Source of the DNA: Chamaecyparis obtusa
Taxonomy: Eukaryota > Streptophyta > Pinopsida > Cupressales > Cupressaceae
Assembly (NCBI GenBank): GCA_027943335.1
Contig: BSBK01001577.1
Location: 188,501-252,500 of the forward strand
Length of the DNA stretch: 64,000 nucleotides
Direction: 5' to 3'
Part shown: one piece after another, positions 35,760-47,279 of the stretch
Position numbering within the stretch: the first letter of the stretch is position 1
How the letters are laid out: each line of letters opens with the position of its first letter
Notes under the pieces: model-generated
Databases searched by the model: none
Told to the model about the DNA's origin: nothing
Seen by the model: only the letters and a program-made list of their open reading frames with translations
Position numbers and translations under genes: made by a program

Positions 35760-36203
35760 TGTAGGTCCCTGAAGGTCAAAAGCTTGAGTAAAAGTTTCTC
35801 TATCTAACATGCAAAGTATAGACTTGTCATGCTTGTGGAAATCTTGTGTCACTAGATTGTATGCTTGAATTAGCACTTTCAAGAGTTCTACATCCAAAAA
35901 TACCTCAGGTACTATCAACTTTTCCAAGTTCTTGTCCCATGGGTTTGAAACAAAAGGGCCTCTAATTCTATTGTTATTGAAAAACATGAAGAGCACATAC
36001 CCAATTATGTTTGGGTAGTCAGCATCCCTGCAGAACGGATAAGGGTCCCTCCATTCACAAGCATTAGCTAATTGAAAATTTGAGGATACAGGCAATAGTT
36101 TCATCCATTCTTTAGCGTATATGTTTGGCCTCTTTGTTCTTGAATGCACAACGACACTCATTTCCGGTACTACAACAACATCAGAAGATCCTTGTTCTTC
36201 CAT
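35760..36203 (-). pseudogene. unknown large ORF, upstream part
   Basis: Starts at the minus-strand ATG at 36203 and is open for 148 codons up to the copia insertion. Motifs: TKRPNIYAKEWMKLLP, NACEWRDPYPFCRD, KSILCMLDRETFTQAFDLQG. The last complete codon before the element is followed in frame by 28545 leftwards if the five-base target duplication is counted once. No known domain is recognised. About 1,100 codons are implied for the whole ORF before decay. Confidence 0.65.
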
Positions 36204-36740
36204 TCTTTTAAGTATACTAAACTCTAAGTAGTAAGCTCATTTTCTGTCTGACTCTAAAAATTATTGATGCTATGTGAAGTCACTAAAGTGTGAACTGTAT
36301 TTAATAACTAACAAGTAATAAGAAACTGACAAGTACAACTAGGCTACCCACCACCAAGCCACCAACTCTATTAAAGTGTCACTGTCAACTATCACTTCTA
36401 GTCTTCCAACATAGATTTGGCGGTGATCCAAGAGAAAATAATTAGCATGTTGCTGAAGTGATGCTAGCGGTACATCTAATCCTAGGTCCCTATCTCAACT
36501 TTGCTAAATTTCTACCTGTAAATCAAGGGCCTTGGCCCTTGCCTGTTTGAATTGGAAATCTGAAAACATTGAGACTTGCGAAGTCACACAAAACCTTTCA
36601 AAACTTTGGGATTGTTAAACTGACTAGAAAAATGGAACCTTGAGATGTTAGGACATAGCCTGGCATGTTGCATGACACTTGTACTTCACACTTCCCACAT
36701 GGCATACAACTTACTCTCCATCTCTCACTTTTCAACACCT
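36204..36740. other. 5' flank of the interrupted ORF
   Basis: No gene is seen. May hold the promoter of the ORF starting at 36203, but no clear TATA box position can be fixed. Confidence 0.4.
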
Positions 36741-36888
36741 TATGAAGTTACGTACGAAGTTACCCATCAAGTTAGTCGGGACTTTGGAACCCCTAACCAT
36801 CATAATAAATTAACTATTGAGAAGTTACGTAACATCTAGGCATAACTTTAGAACCCCTAACCATCATAATAAATTAACCATTGAGTAG
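36740..36888. repeat. 64-bp minisatellite, left part
   Basis: The phrase AACCCCTAACCATCATAATA begins at 36788 and again at 36852. A degenerate earlier unit precedes them. The second full unit is cut by the LTR element at 36889 and resumes at 40724. Confidence 0.75.
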
Positions 36889-37853
36889 TGATGCAGGGGC
36901 ATCCAAGGATAAGGCAGGGGCATTCTTTGTACTTGGTAAAACTGCATAAGGTGTTTGTATTTGGCTAGTGTTGCTCAGTTGCAGCTTTAACTGACGGTCT
37001 CAATTAAGGAAGGAATCTCAATCACTGAAGGAACTCGGTAGTCTTTGGCACTCGATGAAAATGTTACTCAATCATGTCTATGGTGCTTGGTCAACACCAG
37101 TGGTCAGCGATGCTTGGCTTGCTCGATTAATTCACTAGTTTTCAGTAGATCTGACTTACCGACTAGAGTTATGTGTGATTTGTTAGGTCGACTTGGTGCA
37201 GTTATTGTTTGTATGATTTTTTGGATTCTCCTAAGTGGATCTGGAGGCTAACATGTTGTATTAAATGTTTGTAAGGCTATTTGAGAGCTAACCATTTTTG
37301 CATTTAATAATTGTTGTAGTAGAAGTTGACTGGCTTAGGAATTAATTGTTAGAGAGTTGTATTTAAAGGGGTGTTTGGGCAGAGGTCTAGCCATGGGAGG
37401 GGGATCAAATAGAGTGAGGAAAGATGATCCATGGTGAAGTAAATGATCTAGAGAAGCTAGAGTTTGTGAAGTTGTGGAAAAGATCTTGCATGATCTTATT
37501 GATCAAATTGTTTGTCTAATAATTGTAATAGCAGAGCTAGTGGTTGCAAACTTGGGAACAAGGAGATTGCTTGGAGGCTTGCGAGCTCAAGTTTAGATTT
37601 GCCTTAGGGTTTCTATAAGTGTCTCATTTGTCTAAGAACTAAACTAGATAATGTGGTATTGGATCTTTGATCTTGTAGAATTATTTCTAATTGTAATTGG
37701 CCCTAACCCAGAAGGCCTTACAGCCAGGCATGTTAATGAAAATCAGTGAAAAAATTATATCTTGTGTTGTTGTTGTGTTATCCACTATGTAATTCTATAG
37801 CAAAAAAGGTTGGACTATTCTTAATTGGATCCACCATCCCTTGGATTGCGTCA
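36889..37853 (+). repeat. 5' LTR of the short element
   Basis: Starts TGATGCAGGGGCATCC and ends GATTGCGTCA. Confidence 0.88.
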
Positions 37854-37855
37854 GG

Positions 37856-37866
37856 TGGTATCAGAG
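37856..37866 (+). promoter_or_regulatory. primer-binding site
   Basis: TGGTATCAGAG followed by TGAGAG, two bases after the LTR. Confidence 0.88.
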
Positions 37867-38107
37867 TGAGAGTAGATCTTGTGGACAAGAACTGATTGAC
37901 CTAGCAAGGCTGAATTTGCAAAGTTGATTTGGTTGGTGGAGCAATCGTATGATCTTGATTGCAGATTTGTAGCACTGAACTTGTGAAATTGTGCTCTAGT
38001 TGTCTTTGCAAGGTTTTAGGTTTAGATCTAACTTTCTTACAACTTGGAGATTGTCACAAGGTGGTTGGTAGGGGTTTGCTACAAAGGGTTTTTGCATATC
38101 TTTAAGG

Positions 38108-39106
38108 ATGCCTCCAAAAATATTAGACCCTAGAGTAATTGTTGATCTCTATGATACTATAGAATCTAGGATTATAGAGAAGGTGAAATTAGATTTTAGA
38201 TCTGAGATGGAATTGATGAAGAGTGACATGATCACTGAGATCATAAGGATTGTTACTAGTGTACCTTGGAGTGTTGGTACTAAAGATGGCTATGAGAAAG
38301 CTGCTGAAGACTTTGAACCTGCTGGATCTAGTGGTAATGACTAGAGAGATAGATCTGGTGAAGACATAACTGCTCAGTTACCTAAATCTGGAGCTTGATT
38401 AAGTAGTAGTTACTGAATGGAAGTTTCTTCTTTTTTAGGTACTTTGAAGCCTGAGAACTTGAAAGAAATTGAAGATCCTCTTCAGGTGAGATTAGCATAG
38501 ACAAAGTTGAAAGGACATATTGCTCTTTGGTGGAAAGAACTACAAAGAGATAGAGAAGATGAAGGTGAAATGAAGATCAATCAGTGGAGGTTGATGGTGA
38601 TTAAGTTGAAAGCTAAGTTCACACTTGCTGACTATGAGCTTGATTTGTTTAAGAAGTTAAAGAATTTGAAACAAAAGGATTTGAATTTTGAAGATTATAC
38701 TGAGGAGTTCTACAAACTTACTATTTAGTCTGGATAGTGAGAGCTTGGTAAGGAAAAGGTAGCTCGGTATGTGAATGGATTGAAATTCAATATTCAGGAT
38801 GAGCTTGGTATGCTAAGTATTGAATTAGTTGAGGATGCTTATAAGTATGTATTGAAGGCAAAAGACAAGTTGAAGAGGAAAAAAAATAGTAACTCTCGAG
38901 GGAAGGAGAAGGTTGATCACTCAGTGAAAGATAAACTAATGGGTGCAGAAGATGAACTGAAACCTATGGAACCAAAGAAGAAGATAGGGAAGGTTATCTT
39001 TAAAGGTACTTGTTACAACTATGGAGGTGAAGGCCATCCTTCTTTTGAGTGTACTCAAGAGAAGAAGATTGACCGATGGACATTTGTGGTGAATGAAGAA
39101 GTATAG
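38108..39106 (+). pseudogene. gag: gag of the short element
   Basis: An N-terminal part (38108-38343) is followed by a stop. The Gag core is at 38507-38728 (HIALWWKELQRDRED, FEDYTEEFYKL) and 38771-39106. The zinc knuckle at about 39008-39050 reads CYNYGGEGHPSFEC: the second Cys position is Tyr (TAT for TGT), so zinc binding would be lost. Several bases appear to be missing between 38400 and 38500, where the core begins abruptly after an LKPENLKEIEDPLQ-like phrase. Confidence 0.8.
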
Positions 39107-39127
39107 AATGAACCTGAATCAAAGAGC

Positions 39128-39570
39128 TTACTGCTTCCACAAACATTGCTTGATACAAAGGAGGAACCTTGTCAGAGGGCCAACTTGTTTAGGACCCGAT
39201 GCAAATATGGAGGTAAACTCTATAATGTTATTCTGGATAGTGGTAGTATTGATAACCTTGTTGCTGAGGACATGGTTCAGAACCTTGGTTTGAATAGAAT
39301 GAAACACCCACATCCTTATAGGATTGGTTGGTTGCTAGATGATCATGCTTTGGAAGTTAGGGAACAATGCTTCATTGATGTTTAGATTGACCAGTATAAG
39401 GATCTTGTGTTGTGTGACATTATGGAGATGAATAGTTGTGATATATTGCTTAGTAGACCTTGGTAATATGATTGCAGAGATATATATGATTGTGTGAAGA
39501 ATGTATTTACTATTGAGAAGGATGACAGGAATTTTTCATTGATGTCTTTGATGGATACAATGCTCAATAG
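39128..39570 (+). pseudogene. pro: aspartic protease of the short element
   Basis: The frame from 39146 gives CKYGGKLYNVILDSGSIDNL, with the D-S-G active site at about 39236-39244. A TAG at 39383 interrupts it. The same frame then gives NSCDILLSRPW (about 39430-39462), the conserved C-terminal protease block, followed by another stop. No pol follows. Confidence 0.75.
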
Positions 39571-39814
39571 GTGAAATCTTAGTATCAGTACCTAAGTTGA
39601 GTTGGTAGATCCTAAGAAAATCAATGATCAGTTTTTGAAACCGACCTGTGCATTGTCAAGAAAAGACTTTAAGAGATAGAGGAAGCTAAAGTGGGGGAGT
39701 ATGCAAGCACAAAAGGTGGATGATTTGTATATGAAGAACTAGTTTGGGGTTTATGTGTTGAACCCTGGAAGATGTTCTTCTCACATATGAACATCTTTTG
39801 GAACCTCGGGTGTC

Positions 39815-40723
39815 TGATGTAGGGGCATCCAAGGATAAGGTAGGGGCATTCTTTGTCCTTGATGAAACTGTATAAGGTGTTTGTATTTGCCCGGTGTTGC
39901 TTAGTTGTAGCTTTAACTGATGGTCTTGGTTAAGGAAGGAAGCTCGATCACTAAAGGAACTCAGTAGTCTCTAGTGCTCGGTGAAAGTGTTACTCGGTCA
40001 TGCCTATGGTGCTCGGTAGATGTGACTTACCGACTGGAGTTCTGTGTGATTTGTTGGGTTGACTTGGTATAGTTATTGTTTGTATGATTTGATGGATTCT
40101 CCTAAGTGGATCTAGAGGCTGACATGTTGTATTAAATGTTTGTAAGGCTTTTTGAGAGCCGACCATTTTGGCATTTAATAATTGTTGTAGTAGAAGCCTA
40201 CTGGCTTAGGAATTAATTGTTAGAGAATTGTATTTAAAGGGTGTTTGGGAAGAGGTCTAGGCATGGGAGGGGTGTTAGATAGAGCAAGGAAAGATGATCC
40301 ATGGTGAAGTAATTAATCTAGAGAAGCTAGAGTTGGTGAAGTTGTGGAAAAGATCTTGCATGATCTTGCTGATCAAATTGTTTGTCTGATAATTGTAATA
40401 TTAGAGCTAGTGGTTGCAAACTTGGGAACAAGGAGATTTCTTGGAGGCTTGTGAGATCAAGTTCAGATCTACCTTAGGGTTTCCATTAGTGTCTAATTTG
40501 TCTCAAAACTGAACTAGCTAATGTGGTATTGGATCTTTGATCTTGCAGAATTGTTTTTGATTCTAATTGGCCCTAACCCTGAAAGCCTTACAGCTGGGCA
40601 TGTTAATGAAAATTAGTGAAACAATTATATCTTGTGTTGTTGTTGTGTTATCCACTGTGTAATTCTATAGCAGCAAAGGTTGGATTGTCCTTAATTGAAT
40701 TTGCCATCCCTTGGACTGCGTAA
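39815..40723 (+). repeat. 3' LTR of the short element
   Basis: Starts TGATGTAGGGGCATCC and ends ACTGCGTAA. A purine-rich AAAGTGGGGGAGTA lies about 115 bp upstream (39689-39702) rather than directly before it. Confidence 0.85.
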
Positions 40724-40830
40724 AGAAGTTATGAAATAGCTAGGTGTAACTTCAGAATAGATCACCATCATATTAAATTAAATGTTGAGAAGTTACGAAA
40801 CAACCAGGCGTAACTTCAGAGCTTGGAGGG
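40724..40830. repeat. 64-bp minisatellite, right part
   Basis: Resumes with AGAAGTTATGAAATAGCTAG and one further unit (TTGAGAAGTTACGAAACAAC), completing the units cut at 36888. Confidence 0.7.
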
Positions 40831-41392
40831 GGTTCCAATTTATTTAGTATTTTGATTTAGCATTCTGATTTAGTAATTACAATTTACATATTTTTCAATT
40901 TATAAATAATAAAACTATTTTTCAATTTCATGATTCATGTAACATGTTATTGTATTAGAATTTAGTGTATTGGCTATTTAAATTGAAAGTATTAGCAAAT
41001 AACGCATATTACGTAAAACTAAAAATAGTAACATTGTTTGAAAAAGAGTCTTTTGACTTCTCAATGTTTCATTTGTATATAGTATTATAAATTTATAGAC
41101 TACAATATTACTATGAAATTGAAAAACTAGTATACAATATATTATATACAATGTACATAATACTAGTAAGTAGTAACTTAAACTAAATCACTGATTCACA
41201 ATTTCACTGAATGGTTGTGGTTTCCCCAGAAGGAGAAGCAACAAGCATCCAACCATTTCCAAAAGCAAAATGAAAAGCACATTTGATTATTTCATATTTA
41301 CAAATTACAACTTACAAGTAACAAAAAATTTTGTAAGATGCACAAAGAAAAAAAGATTAGTCGATGTGTAGACCAACAAATAATAGGATCAT
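40831..41392. other. AT-rich intergenic DNA
   Basis: I see no gene or repeat structure here. Confidence 0.4.
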
Positions 41393-41650
41393 CTAATTCA
41401 TCTCCTCCTGGAACACCTCCTGGTTGAAGCCATGATCATCAAAAATGGCATGCATCTCTGCCTTGTCATGTTCTACTTCAAGTTCAAACATGTCACTTTG
41501 GTAACCGACGTAACTGGTAGCATGATCCCATGCCGCAGACATTAGTTAACTGAGGACATCCTGTTGAATCTCCTCCTCCATATCCAAATTTGGCTGGATA
41601 ACAGGTTCTAGGTTCTCATTTGATGATCCCTCAACTACTGGAAGACCCAT
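41393..41650 (-). pseudogene. hypothetical acidic protein, one in-frame stop
   Basis: Minus-strand ATG at 41650, then 86 codons to the TAG at 41393, broken once by a TAA about 34 codons in. The peptide is strongly acidic (NLDMEEEIQQDV, DMFELEVEHDKAEMHAIFDD, NQEVFQEEMN) and has amino-acid-like composition unusual for random AT-rich DNA. No family is recognised. It could be a last exon; no acceptor is assigned. Confidence 0.4.
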
Positions 41651-42449
41651 TTTGTGAAAGTGCCCATGCCCCAGAAAATACAAATAATGACCAACTTGTC
41701 ATCCAAATTTAGAAATTTAGAAAGCACCCATGCTCTATAATTCCACTACTGAGGAGTATATAAAGAAAATAATCACCAACTTTCCAGCCACAATAAATTT
41801 TGAAGGAATGTTTCATGTAAGGTGGCTTGCCTAGGAAAAGGAAATTAATGAATATTGGTAAAGAAAAATTGCAGACATAAGACATTGTAATATTAAATAT
41901 TGTATCCTGCATAACTTGGCTCCAAAGTTGAAAAGAAGAATAATGAATGTTGATGAATGAGAGCTCATATCCCATAAAATTATCCTTTTTAATGTCTAAT
42001 CAAAATCCTGGCCTAGATTATGTACCACTCAAGTTACACAAACTACCAGCGTTGCCTCGGAACCACTGTATACTAGCTACGATTTTAAATTTTGAACAGA
42101 GAACTTGGCAGCCATATTAAATTATGAAGGAATGTTTCGCGTAATGTGACTTGTCTCCAAAAAGAAAGATAATAAATGTTTACGAATCATGATTCATAGC
42201 TGAGATCTTGTACAAATTAAATTTTTTTAACATCTAATCAAAATCTTGTCGTCGTTAAGTCTCATTAATTGTACTTTAGTATTCAATGTCACTATAACTT
42301 CACAGCTAAGTTACGCAGACTACCAATGTGGCCTCAGAACCCCCATATCTTACCTACGATCATAACTTCTGAAGTCACACACACTATCAACCTGTCCTTT
42401 ATGTATCTTTGTGGCATTCAACTGCAAATTGCTAGCATAACCACCAAAG
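41651..42449. other. intergenic DNA with loosely repeated motifs
   Basis: Contains two related stretches around 41810 and 42120 (AAGGAATGTTTC followed by GTAA and a GTGGCTTG/GTGACTTG phrase), about 310 bp apart. No gene. Confidence 0.4.
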
Positions 42450-42745
42450 TCATGCATGTCATCAACCTGACCATTACGTATCTTCGTAACTGTCAGCATC
42501 GACCCTCCTTTTAGCCTACCAAAACTACGCACATTGTCACCAGTCACCACAAACTATGCCGAAGCTATGCAAATGCCAAATTGTCAACCACAAACTTACT
42601 TGAACTTTTCATATCTTCATGGTCTACAACTCTAAACCACCAACATAACAGTCGAAGTCACGCACACCATCAACATGACCATTGCATATCTTCGTAACCA
42701 TTAGCCATCGACCCTCCTTTTAGCTTGCCAAAGCTACGCAAAATG
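42450..42745. repeat. two copies of an approximately 206-bp unit
   Basis: ATCGACCCTCCTTTTAGCCT and ATCGACCCTCCTTTTAGCTT, with matching upstream phrases (TATCTTCGTAAC), recur about 206 bp apart. Confidence 0.65.
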
Positions 42746-42814
42746 TCCTCATAAATTGGTCATTAGTAAATAACACGTAGCACCCAACTTGACACGTAGT
42801 CCTATCACTATGTT

Positions 42815-42925
42815 TTGAATATTCGCCAATTTATATTTTTTATAATATAAATACTATTTTATATTTGCTAATTTATATTTTTTATAATATAAATACTATT
42901 TTATATTCGCCAATATATATTTTGG
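42815..42925. repeat. 42-bp AT-rich tandem repeat, about 2.5 copies
   Basis: TTTATAATATAAATACTATT follows CGCCAATTTATAT twice, with a 42-bp period. A third partial unit starts at about 42905. Confidence 0.8.
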
Positions 42926-43837
42926 TAGTTATGAAAAAAGTTTTATATTCACCAATATACATTTTCACATAGTTTTAGGGAGCATCAATGATTCACCAAA
43001 ATTATCCACCTAGTTTTAGGGAGCATGAATGATTCGCCAATTGAGAACTTTTTTTCTTTGAAAAGAAAAAAATTTCGCCAATAAAATTTATTTTTCTTTC
43101 TAACTTTCACCACTATTTTACACCTTTTTGAAAGGGGGGTTTCTTAAAGATTATCCTGTATATGACCATGATTCTATAGTTTGATGAATTAGCTTTCCAT
43201 TGCATTTGATTGGAGGTCATTTGGTGCACAAAGGAAGGAGATCCATTGAATTTGGTGAAGACTAGTTCAAGAAACCAAGAAATTCAAATGGCTCTATCCT
43301 AACATTCCACCTTTGGATTTGGCCAATCTTCTATAGATGTTAGGAACCCTTGTATACTACATATTTCAATTGGGTTTGGAGTAGGAAAGGAAAACCATGA
43401 TTGTTTCCATGATGCCCTAGGCTTGGCATTTGGATGTGACAAACCAAGAAAGTGTGCAAATTGAGTTGTAGAGAATTGAAGTCAGGAATGGGCATGGGTG
43501 TAATCTATTGGATTTTTTAGTATCCTTAAACATAGGAAAACATGAAACCATAAGCCTTTTGTCATGATAAGTTGATCGATGAAGAGTTTCAACTAATCCT
43601 CATGAATTATCCCCATTAGGCCTAATTGGTTCAGACTTGGTTGATCGGGTCAAACCCAAAATGCTGATCCAATTCTTTGATATTTAATAGTATGTCTAAA
43701 AGGGTGTCTAAATCTAGATTTTTTTTGGTCTTGTTGAGGAATTTTGAAAGTAAGAGGCTGAATACTAGTCAGTTTGGAGGGCTAGTTGTATTAGGTCACC
43801 TAATAGGCCTAATAGGGAAAATCCTTAGTCGTAAATT
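42926..43837. other. intergenic DNA
   Basis: No gene is seen. Duplicated GTTTTAGGGAGCAT phrases occur at about 42973 and 43014. Confidence 0.4.
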
Positions 43838-44094
43838 CAAGAAGTACCTACTAAAAACCCTGAGGTTCAATGGGATAATGTGACCCTTGCCAAGATGACT
43901 GAAAATAAGATGGTTTCTAGTTCAATTCCCCCATGGTTAACTGATTCAGTGAATAGAAAATGGAGCTTCAAGCCTATTTCCCTATCGGTTAAATAAATAA
44001 TCACTAAGTTTATTGTCCACACTGCAAATGCGATAAAAATTAAAAGTAGCGAGAGACTCAAGGTACAGATTTTAGGGGGCTCAACTTGGGGGAC
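43838..44094 (+). pseudogene. tail of a 3' ORF plus polypurine tract, left of the 5' LTR
   Basis: Closely matches 54684-54943. It encodes the end of the same extra ORF (DNVTLAKMTENKMVSSSIPP, then SERLKVQILGGS) and ends in the purine-rich CTTGGGGGAC directly before the LTR at 44095. A 3' end therefore sits where only flanking DNA is expected, as if another element of the family lay upstream and shared this LTR. Confidence 0.65.
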
Positions 44095-44295
44095 TGTGTA
44101 TTTTTCCATAGGAGATTTTTTCTATTTCCATTGTTTTTGCATGGAGGGATAGAATATTTTGAATTGGAATTTGTAATATTGTAAGGGAGAAGAAAAAAGA
44201 TATGTGTAGTCTTTATGTTTATTCAAAAAGAAAGATTTTTGTGTATCAGATTTGTGAATATGGGGAGTTGTCTTTCAATTGAAATAAATATGTGA
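44095..44295 (+). repeat. left LTR of the second large element (end approximate)
   Basis: Starts TGTGTATTTTTCC after a purine run. Matches 54944-55140 (shared GGGATAG, GAATTGGAA, TTGTAATATTGTAAGGGAGA, TTGTCTTTCAATTGAAATAA). No recognised primer-binding site follows. Confidence 0.6.
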
Positions 44296-45129
44296 ATTTA
44301 GTCAATTATTTCTGAGTTTTATTCTTCTTTGATTATTCATATGCATGTTGTCACCAGGTCTATGAACCTTGGTCACATCCATTTCAAAGTGAATATTGTA
44401 CCATCTTCTTTGCATTCTCTATTATCTTAAGTTTGATAAATGGACTTTGTGTCATTTATCTCATTCTTAGTTAATTTCATTTCCTTTCTCATCTACTTTG
44501 TGTTTACAGATAGGTGTTTGTGTGCCTTTATTGCTTTCAGGTCAAAAGCATTCTTGTTAATAGTTTAGAAGATTCATTGCAAATATAAAAAGGGAGTTGT
44601 ACCTTATTAAAATTTAGAGGGTGCTTAGACAATCCCATTGCAAAGAGACCCAACTATTAATGGCTTATTGTGTCTCCATTTTTGGGCAAATAAGGGTTAT
44701 TTTGAAGGTTTTATTGGAAGACAAATCTATTCACTAACAAATTTTTGATGAATCTACTGGGTAGAGTCCTATGATGAACACTAGATCCTTAATTATTATA
44801 ATGTTTCAAATTGGTGTTACCACACAATGATCTTTGTCCCATGCTTCATCCTAATATAGGTTTTGAGGACACATAAGAAGATCTAATATCAATTCTAGCT
44901 ATAGTAGTGTAGAGATATAGACTTAGTAATCAGTAGTTTTAGCAAACTCTCCAGGTGCTTGAAAGGGAAGAAGCAATTGTTGAATGCTTGAGGGGCATAC
45001 CTATGGTTCAAGAAGTGGTTATAGTTGATAGACTCACACATGCACCTGTGAGAAACTAAGGGTGGATTTGGATATCAAAGCTGGCTAAGAAAAGGTACAC
45101 TAGAGGTGATCAGAGTAAAGGATTGATCA

Positions 45130-46600
45130 ATGATGATTTTGAAACCTTGGAGAAACCAGAGTCTTGCACCTAATTGTAATACCCCCAAGAGAAAGAAAAC
45201 TCAGACATACAATAGACCCTCCTCGCCTCCTGGCAGTCCTACTATATCACTTATTGTCCAAGTTGTTATATATTTGAGTATCATGATACCTTTAGTTTTT
45301 AATACTCAACCTTTAAACTTTCAATACCCATCCATGGCCATCAACCAGCCTTGGGGTAAAAATATAGGCTGATTGAATCTAGGGGCTAATCCTCCTGTTG
45401 ATTTTCCCAAGGTCACTAATCAAGTCTTACCTAAGTTCACTGGAGATGGTAAGAAAACTATTAATGATCATCTCAGTGCTTTCCATATGGCATGTGGCAT
45501 TATTAGTGTCCCTACTAAAGAGGTTGTCACCAGACTTTTTGTAAGAACCTTGGTTGATGCTACCACTGATTGGTTCAACCACTTGCCTCATGGCTTGATT
45601 ACCTGCTGGAATGATATGAATGATGATTTTGAGGCAAGGTTCAAAACCCTTGATATTGAAATCTCACTGTTTCTCTAGTTTAGCCAACTAAAGAAGGAGA
45701 TACATGAACCTATGTGGGAATTTATGGCTAAGTTCAACATAATATTGCAAAGAATCCCTGCTAATTCTACACCTAGCGATGAGAACAAGAAGATTTTCTT
45801 TCTCAATGCAATACCACCTGATATAAGCTTTTATTTATTGAAATATGGAGTGGTTTCTTTGAATGTTATGTAAAGAAAAGCTACTCAACTTGAGGACACA
45901 TTAATTACAATTGGAAAATAGAAGAGGGAAGTTTAAGCCTCAGGTGCCTCCTTATCTACTCCAACAGACACTCTAATGTAGAGATTGATAAATGATATGG
46001 AAATGCTTAAGAGACAATAGATTAAGGAAAGTTTTCTGTACCAATCTCCATATCAGGACATTAGTTAGAAGTAGTATAATCAACCTTATGGGAAAACCCC
46101 TCTCCTAACAAGTTCATAACCTAGGCTTCAAATAGAACCTGAGCCCAAGGAAATGATGTGTTCGTTCCACTTGATGACTAAACATGATGTAGAAACATGC
46201 ACTGATTAGTTGAGATGTATCCAAATAAATACAACAAAGCATACCATCAGTATAGAAGAATTTCATGAAGAAAAGGCTTCACCTGATATCAGGCTTTCCA
46301 GTTCTTTCTACCTGGAGTATGAGTTAGACTATGAAAGGGGCAGAGGCATCCTGGAGACTCTACAAGATCCTTCTTGTAAAATTATCACAAGAAATCAAAA
46401 TACTCATAAGTTCACTTCTAGCACTGGTACTTTTGATAGTTATCCCAAGGGAAAAGAAACTAGAAGTGGTGAGGCCTCTTCAAATCTAAAAAGTTCAAGA
46501 ATCGAAGTCCTACAAAGAGTTAATATAGTCCCACCCCCTCCTTTTTTTTTGAATTTTGCAATACAACCACTATTTCAATTTCCCTGGATGAATATCTAAG
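45130..46600 (+). pseudogene. gag: gag of the second large element
   Basis: A single frame from 45130 to about 46600 with stops at 45370, 45676, near 45871 and several more to 46207. The core shows LPKFTGDGKKTINDHLSAFH, VRTLVDATTDWFNHLPHG and FEARFKTLD, the usual Ty3-type Gag capsid pattern. C-terminal blocks contain CTD and polar stretches. No intact zinc knuckle is seen, though the C-x-T-D at 46198-46206 could be its remnant. No frameshift is needed over this 1.4 kb. Confidence 0.78.
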
Positions 46601-46819
46601 AATGAATCCAATGGAACTTGACAAATTGGTGAAATATGTGAAAGGAGAGTTTAGCTCAAGTGCCCAACCTGAAAAAACCCTTGTAGGAGAAACAACTACA
46701 ATTGAAAAACCTATCATTTTTTGTATCCAAAGATACCTCACAAACACTTGAGGGTTCCCCCTTTGTCAATTCCATAGAAAGAGAAATTAGAAGAGAAAAA
46801 TCCAAACCCTTTCTACATC

Positions 46820-47167
46820 TCCTTGCTACTGAATGGACAGAAACTTAGTAATTGCATTATTGATTCTGGCGCATCTGATAATATTATGCCTGCAGTATTT
46901 GCTAGAGCCTTAGGCCTTACCCTAACCAAGACATTTGGTTAGTGTTATTCTATGAATGGAAAGAAAGTATCGTTGATGGGCCATGTTAAAGATGTGCATG
47001 CTATCCTTGTTGCATGTCTTAATAAGTGTTTGAAGTTAAAAATCCTAGTCACAAATATTCTGGCCAGTTATGGTATGTTGTTTAGCAGAACCTTTTGTAA
47101 AGACCTGGGAGGAGATATAAAGATGGATTGGTTTGAAGAGATTATTATAGTGGGAAAAACAAGATAA
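46820..47167 (+). pseudogene. pro: aspartic protease of the second large element
   Basis: The frame gives NCIIDSGASDNIMPAVFARA (active site D-S-G at 46862-46870), a TAG at about 46940, then MNGKKVSLMGHVKDVHAI and ILVTNILASYGMLFSRTF, matching the protease core and C-terminal block. It lies one frame away from gag, so a frame change precedes it. Confidence 0.8.
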
Positions 47168-47279
47168 AGCTTGAACTAGAACCTAAGAACAAATACATAG
47201 TAGTTCCATTAGACAATCCCAAGGCTAGATTCTCTATGAAGAATGTCATTTCGGTAAATACGTTGTCCTGTTAGATAAA

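Larger units (their letters stand above)
36889..40723 (+). mobile_element. short Ty3/gypsy-type element with gag and protease only
   Basis: The LTRs are 36889-37853 (965 bp) and 39815-40723 (909 bp). A Met-tRNA-type primer site (TGGTATCAGAG, 37856-37866) lies two bases after the left LTR. Flanking five bases are AGTAG and AGAAG, a target duplication with one change. The internal part is under 2 kb and carries gag and a protease, with no RT, RNase H or integrase, so it depended on another element or lost pol. The right LTR lacks about 55 bases present in the left one (around 37083-37150). Confidence 0.9.
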
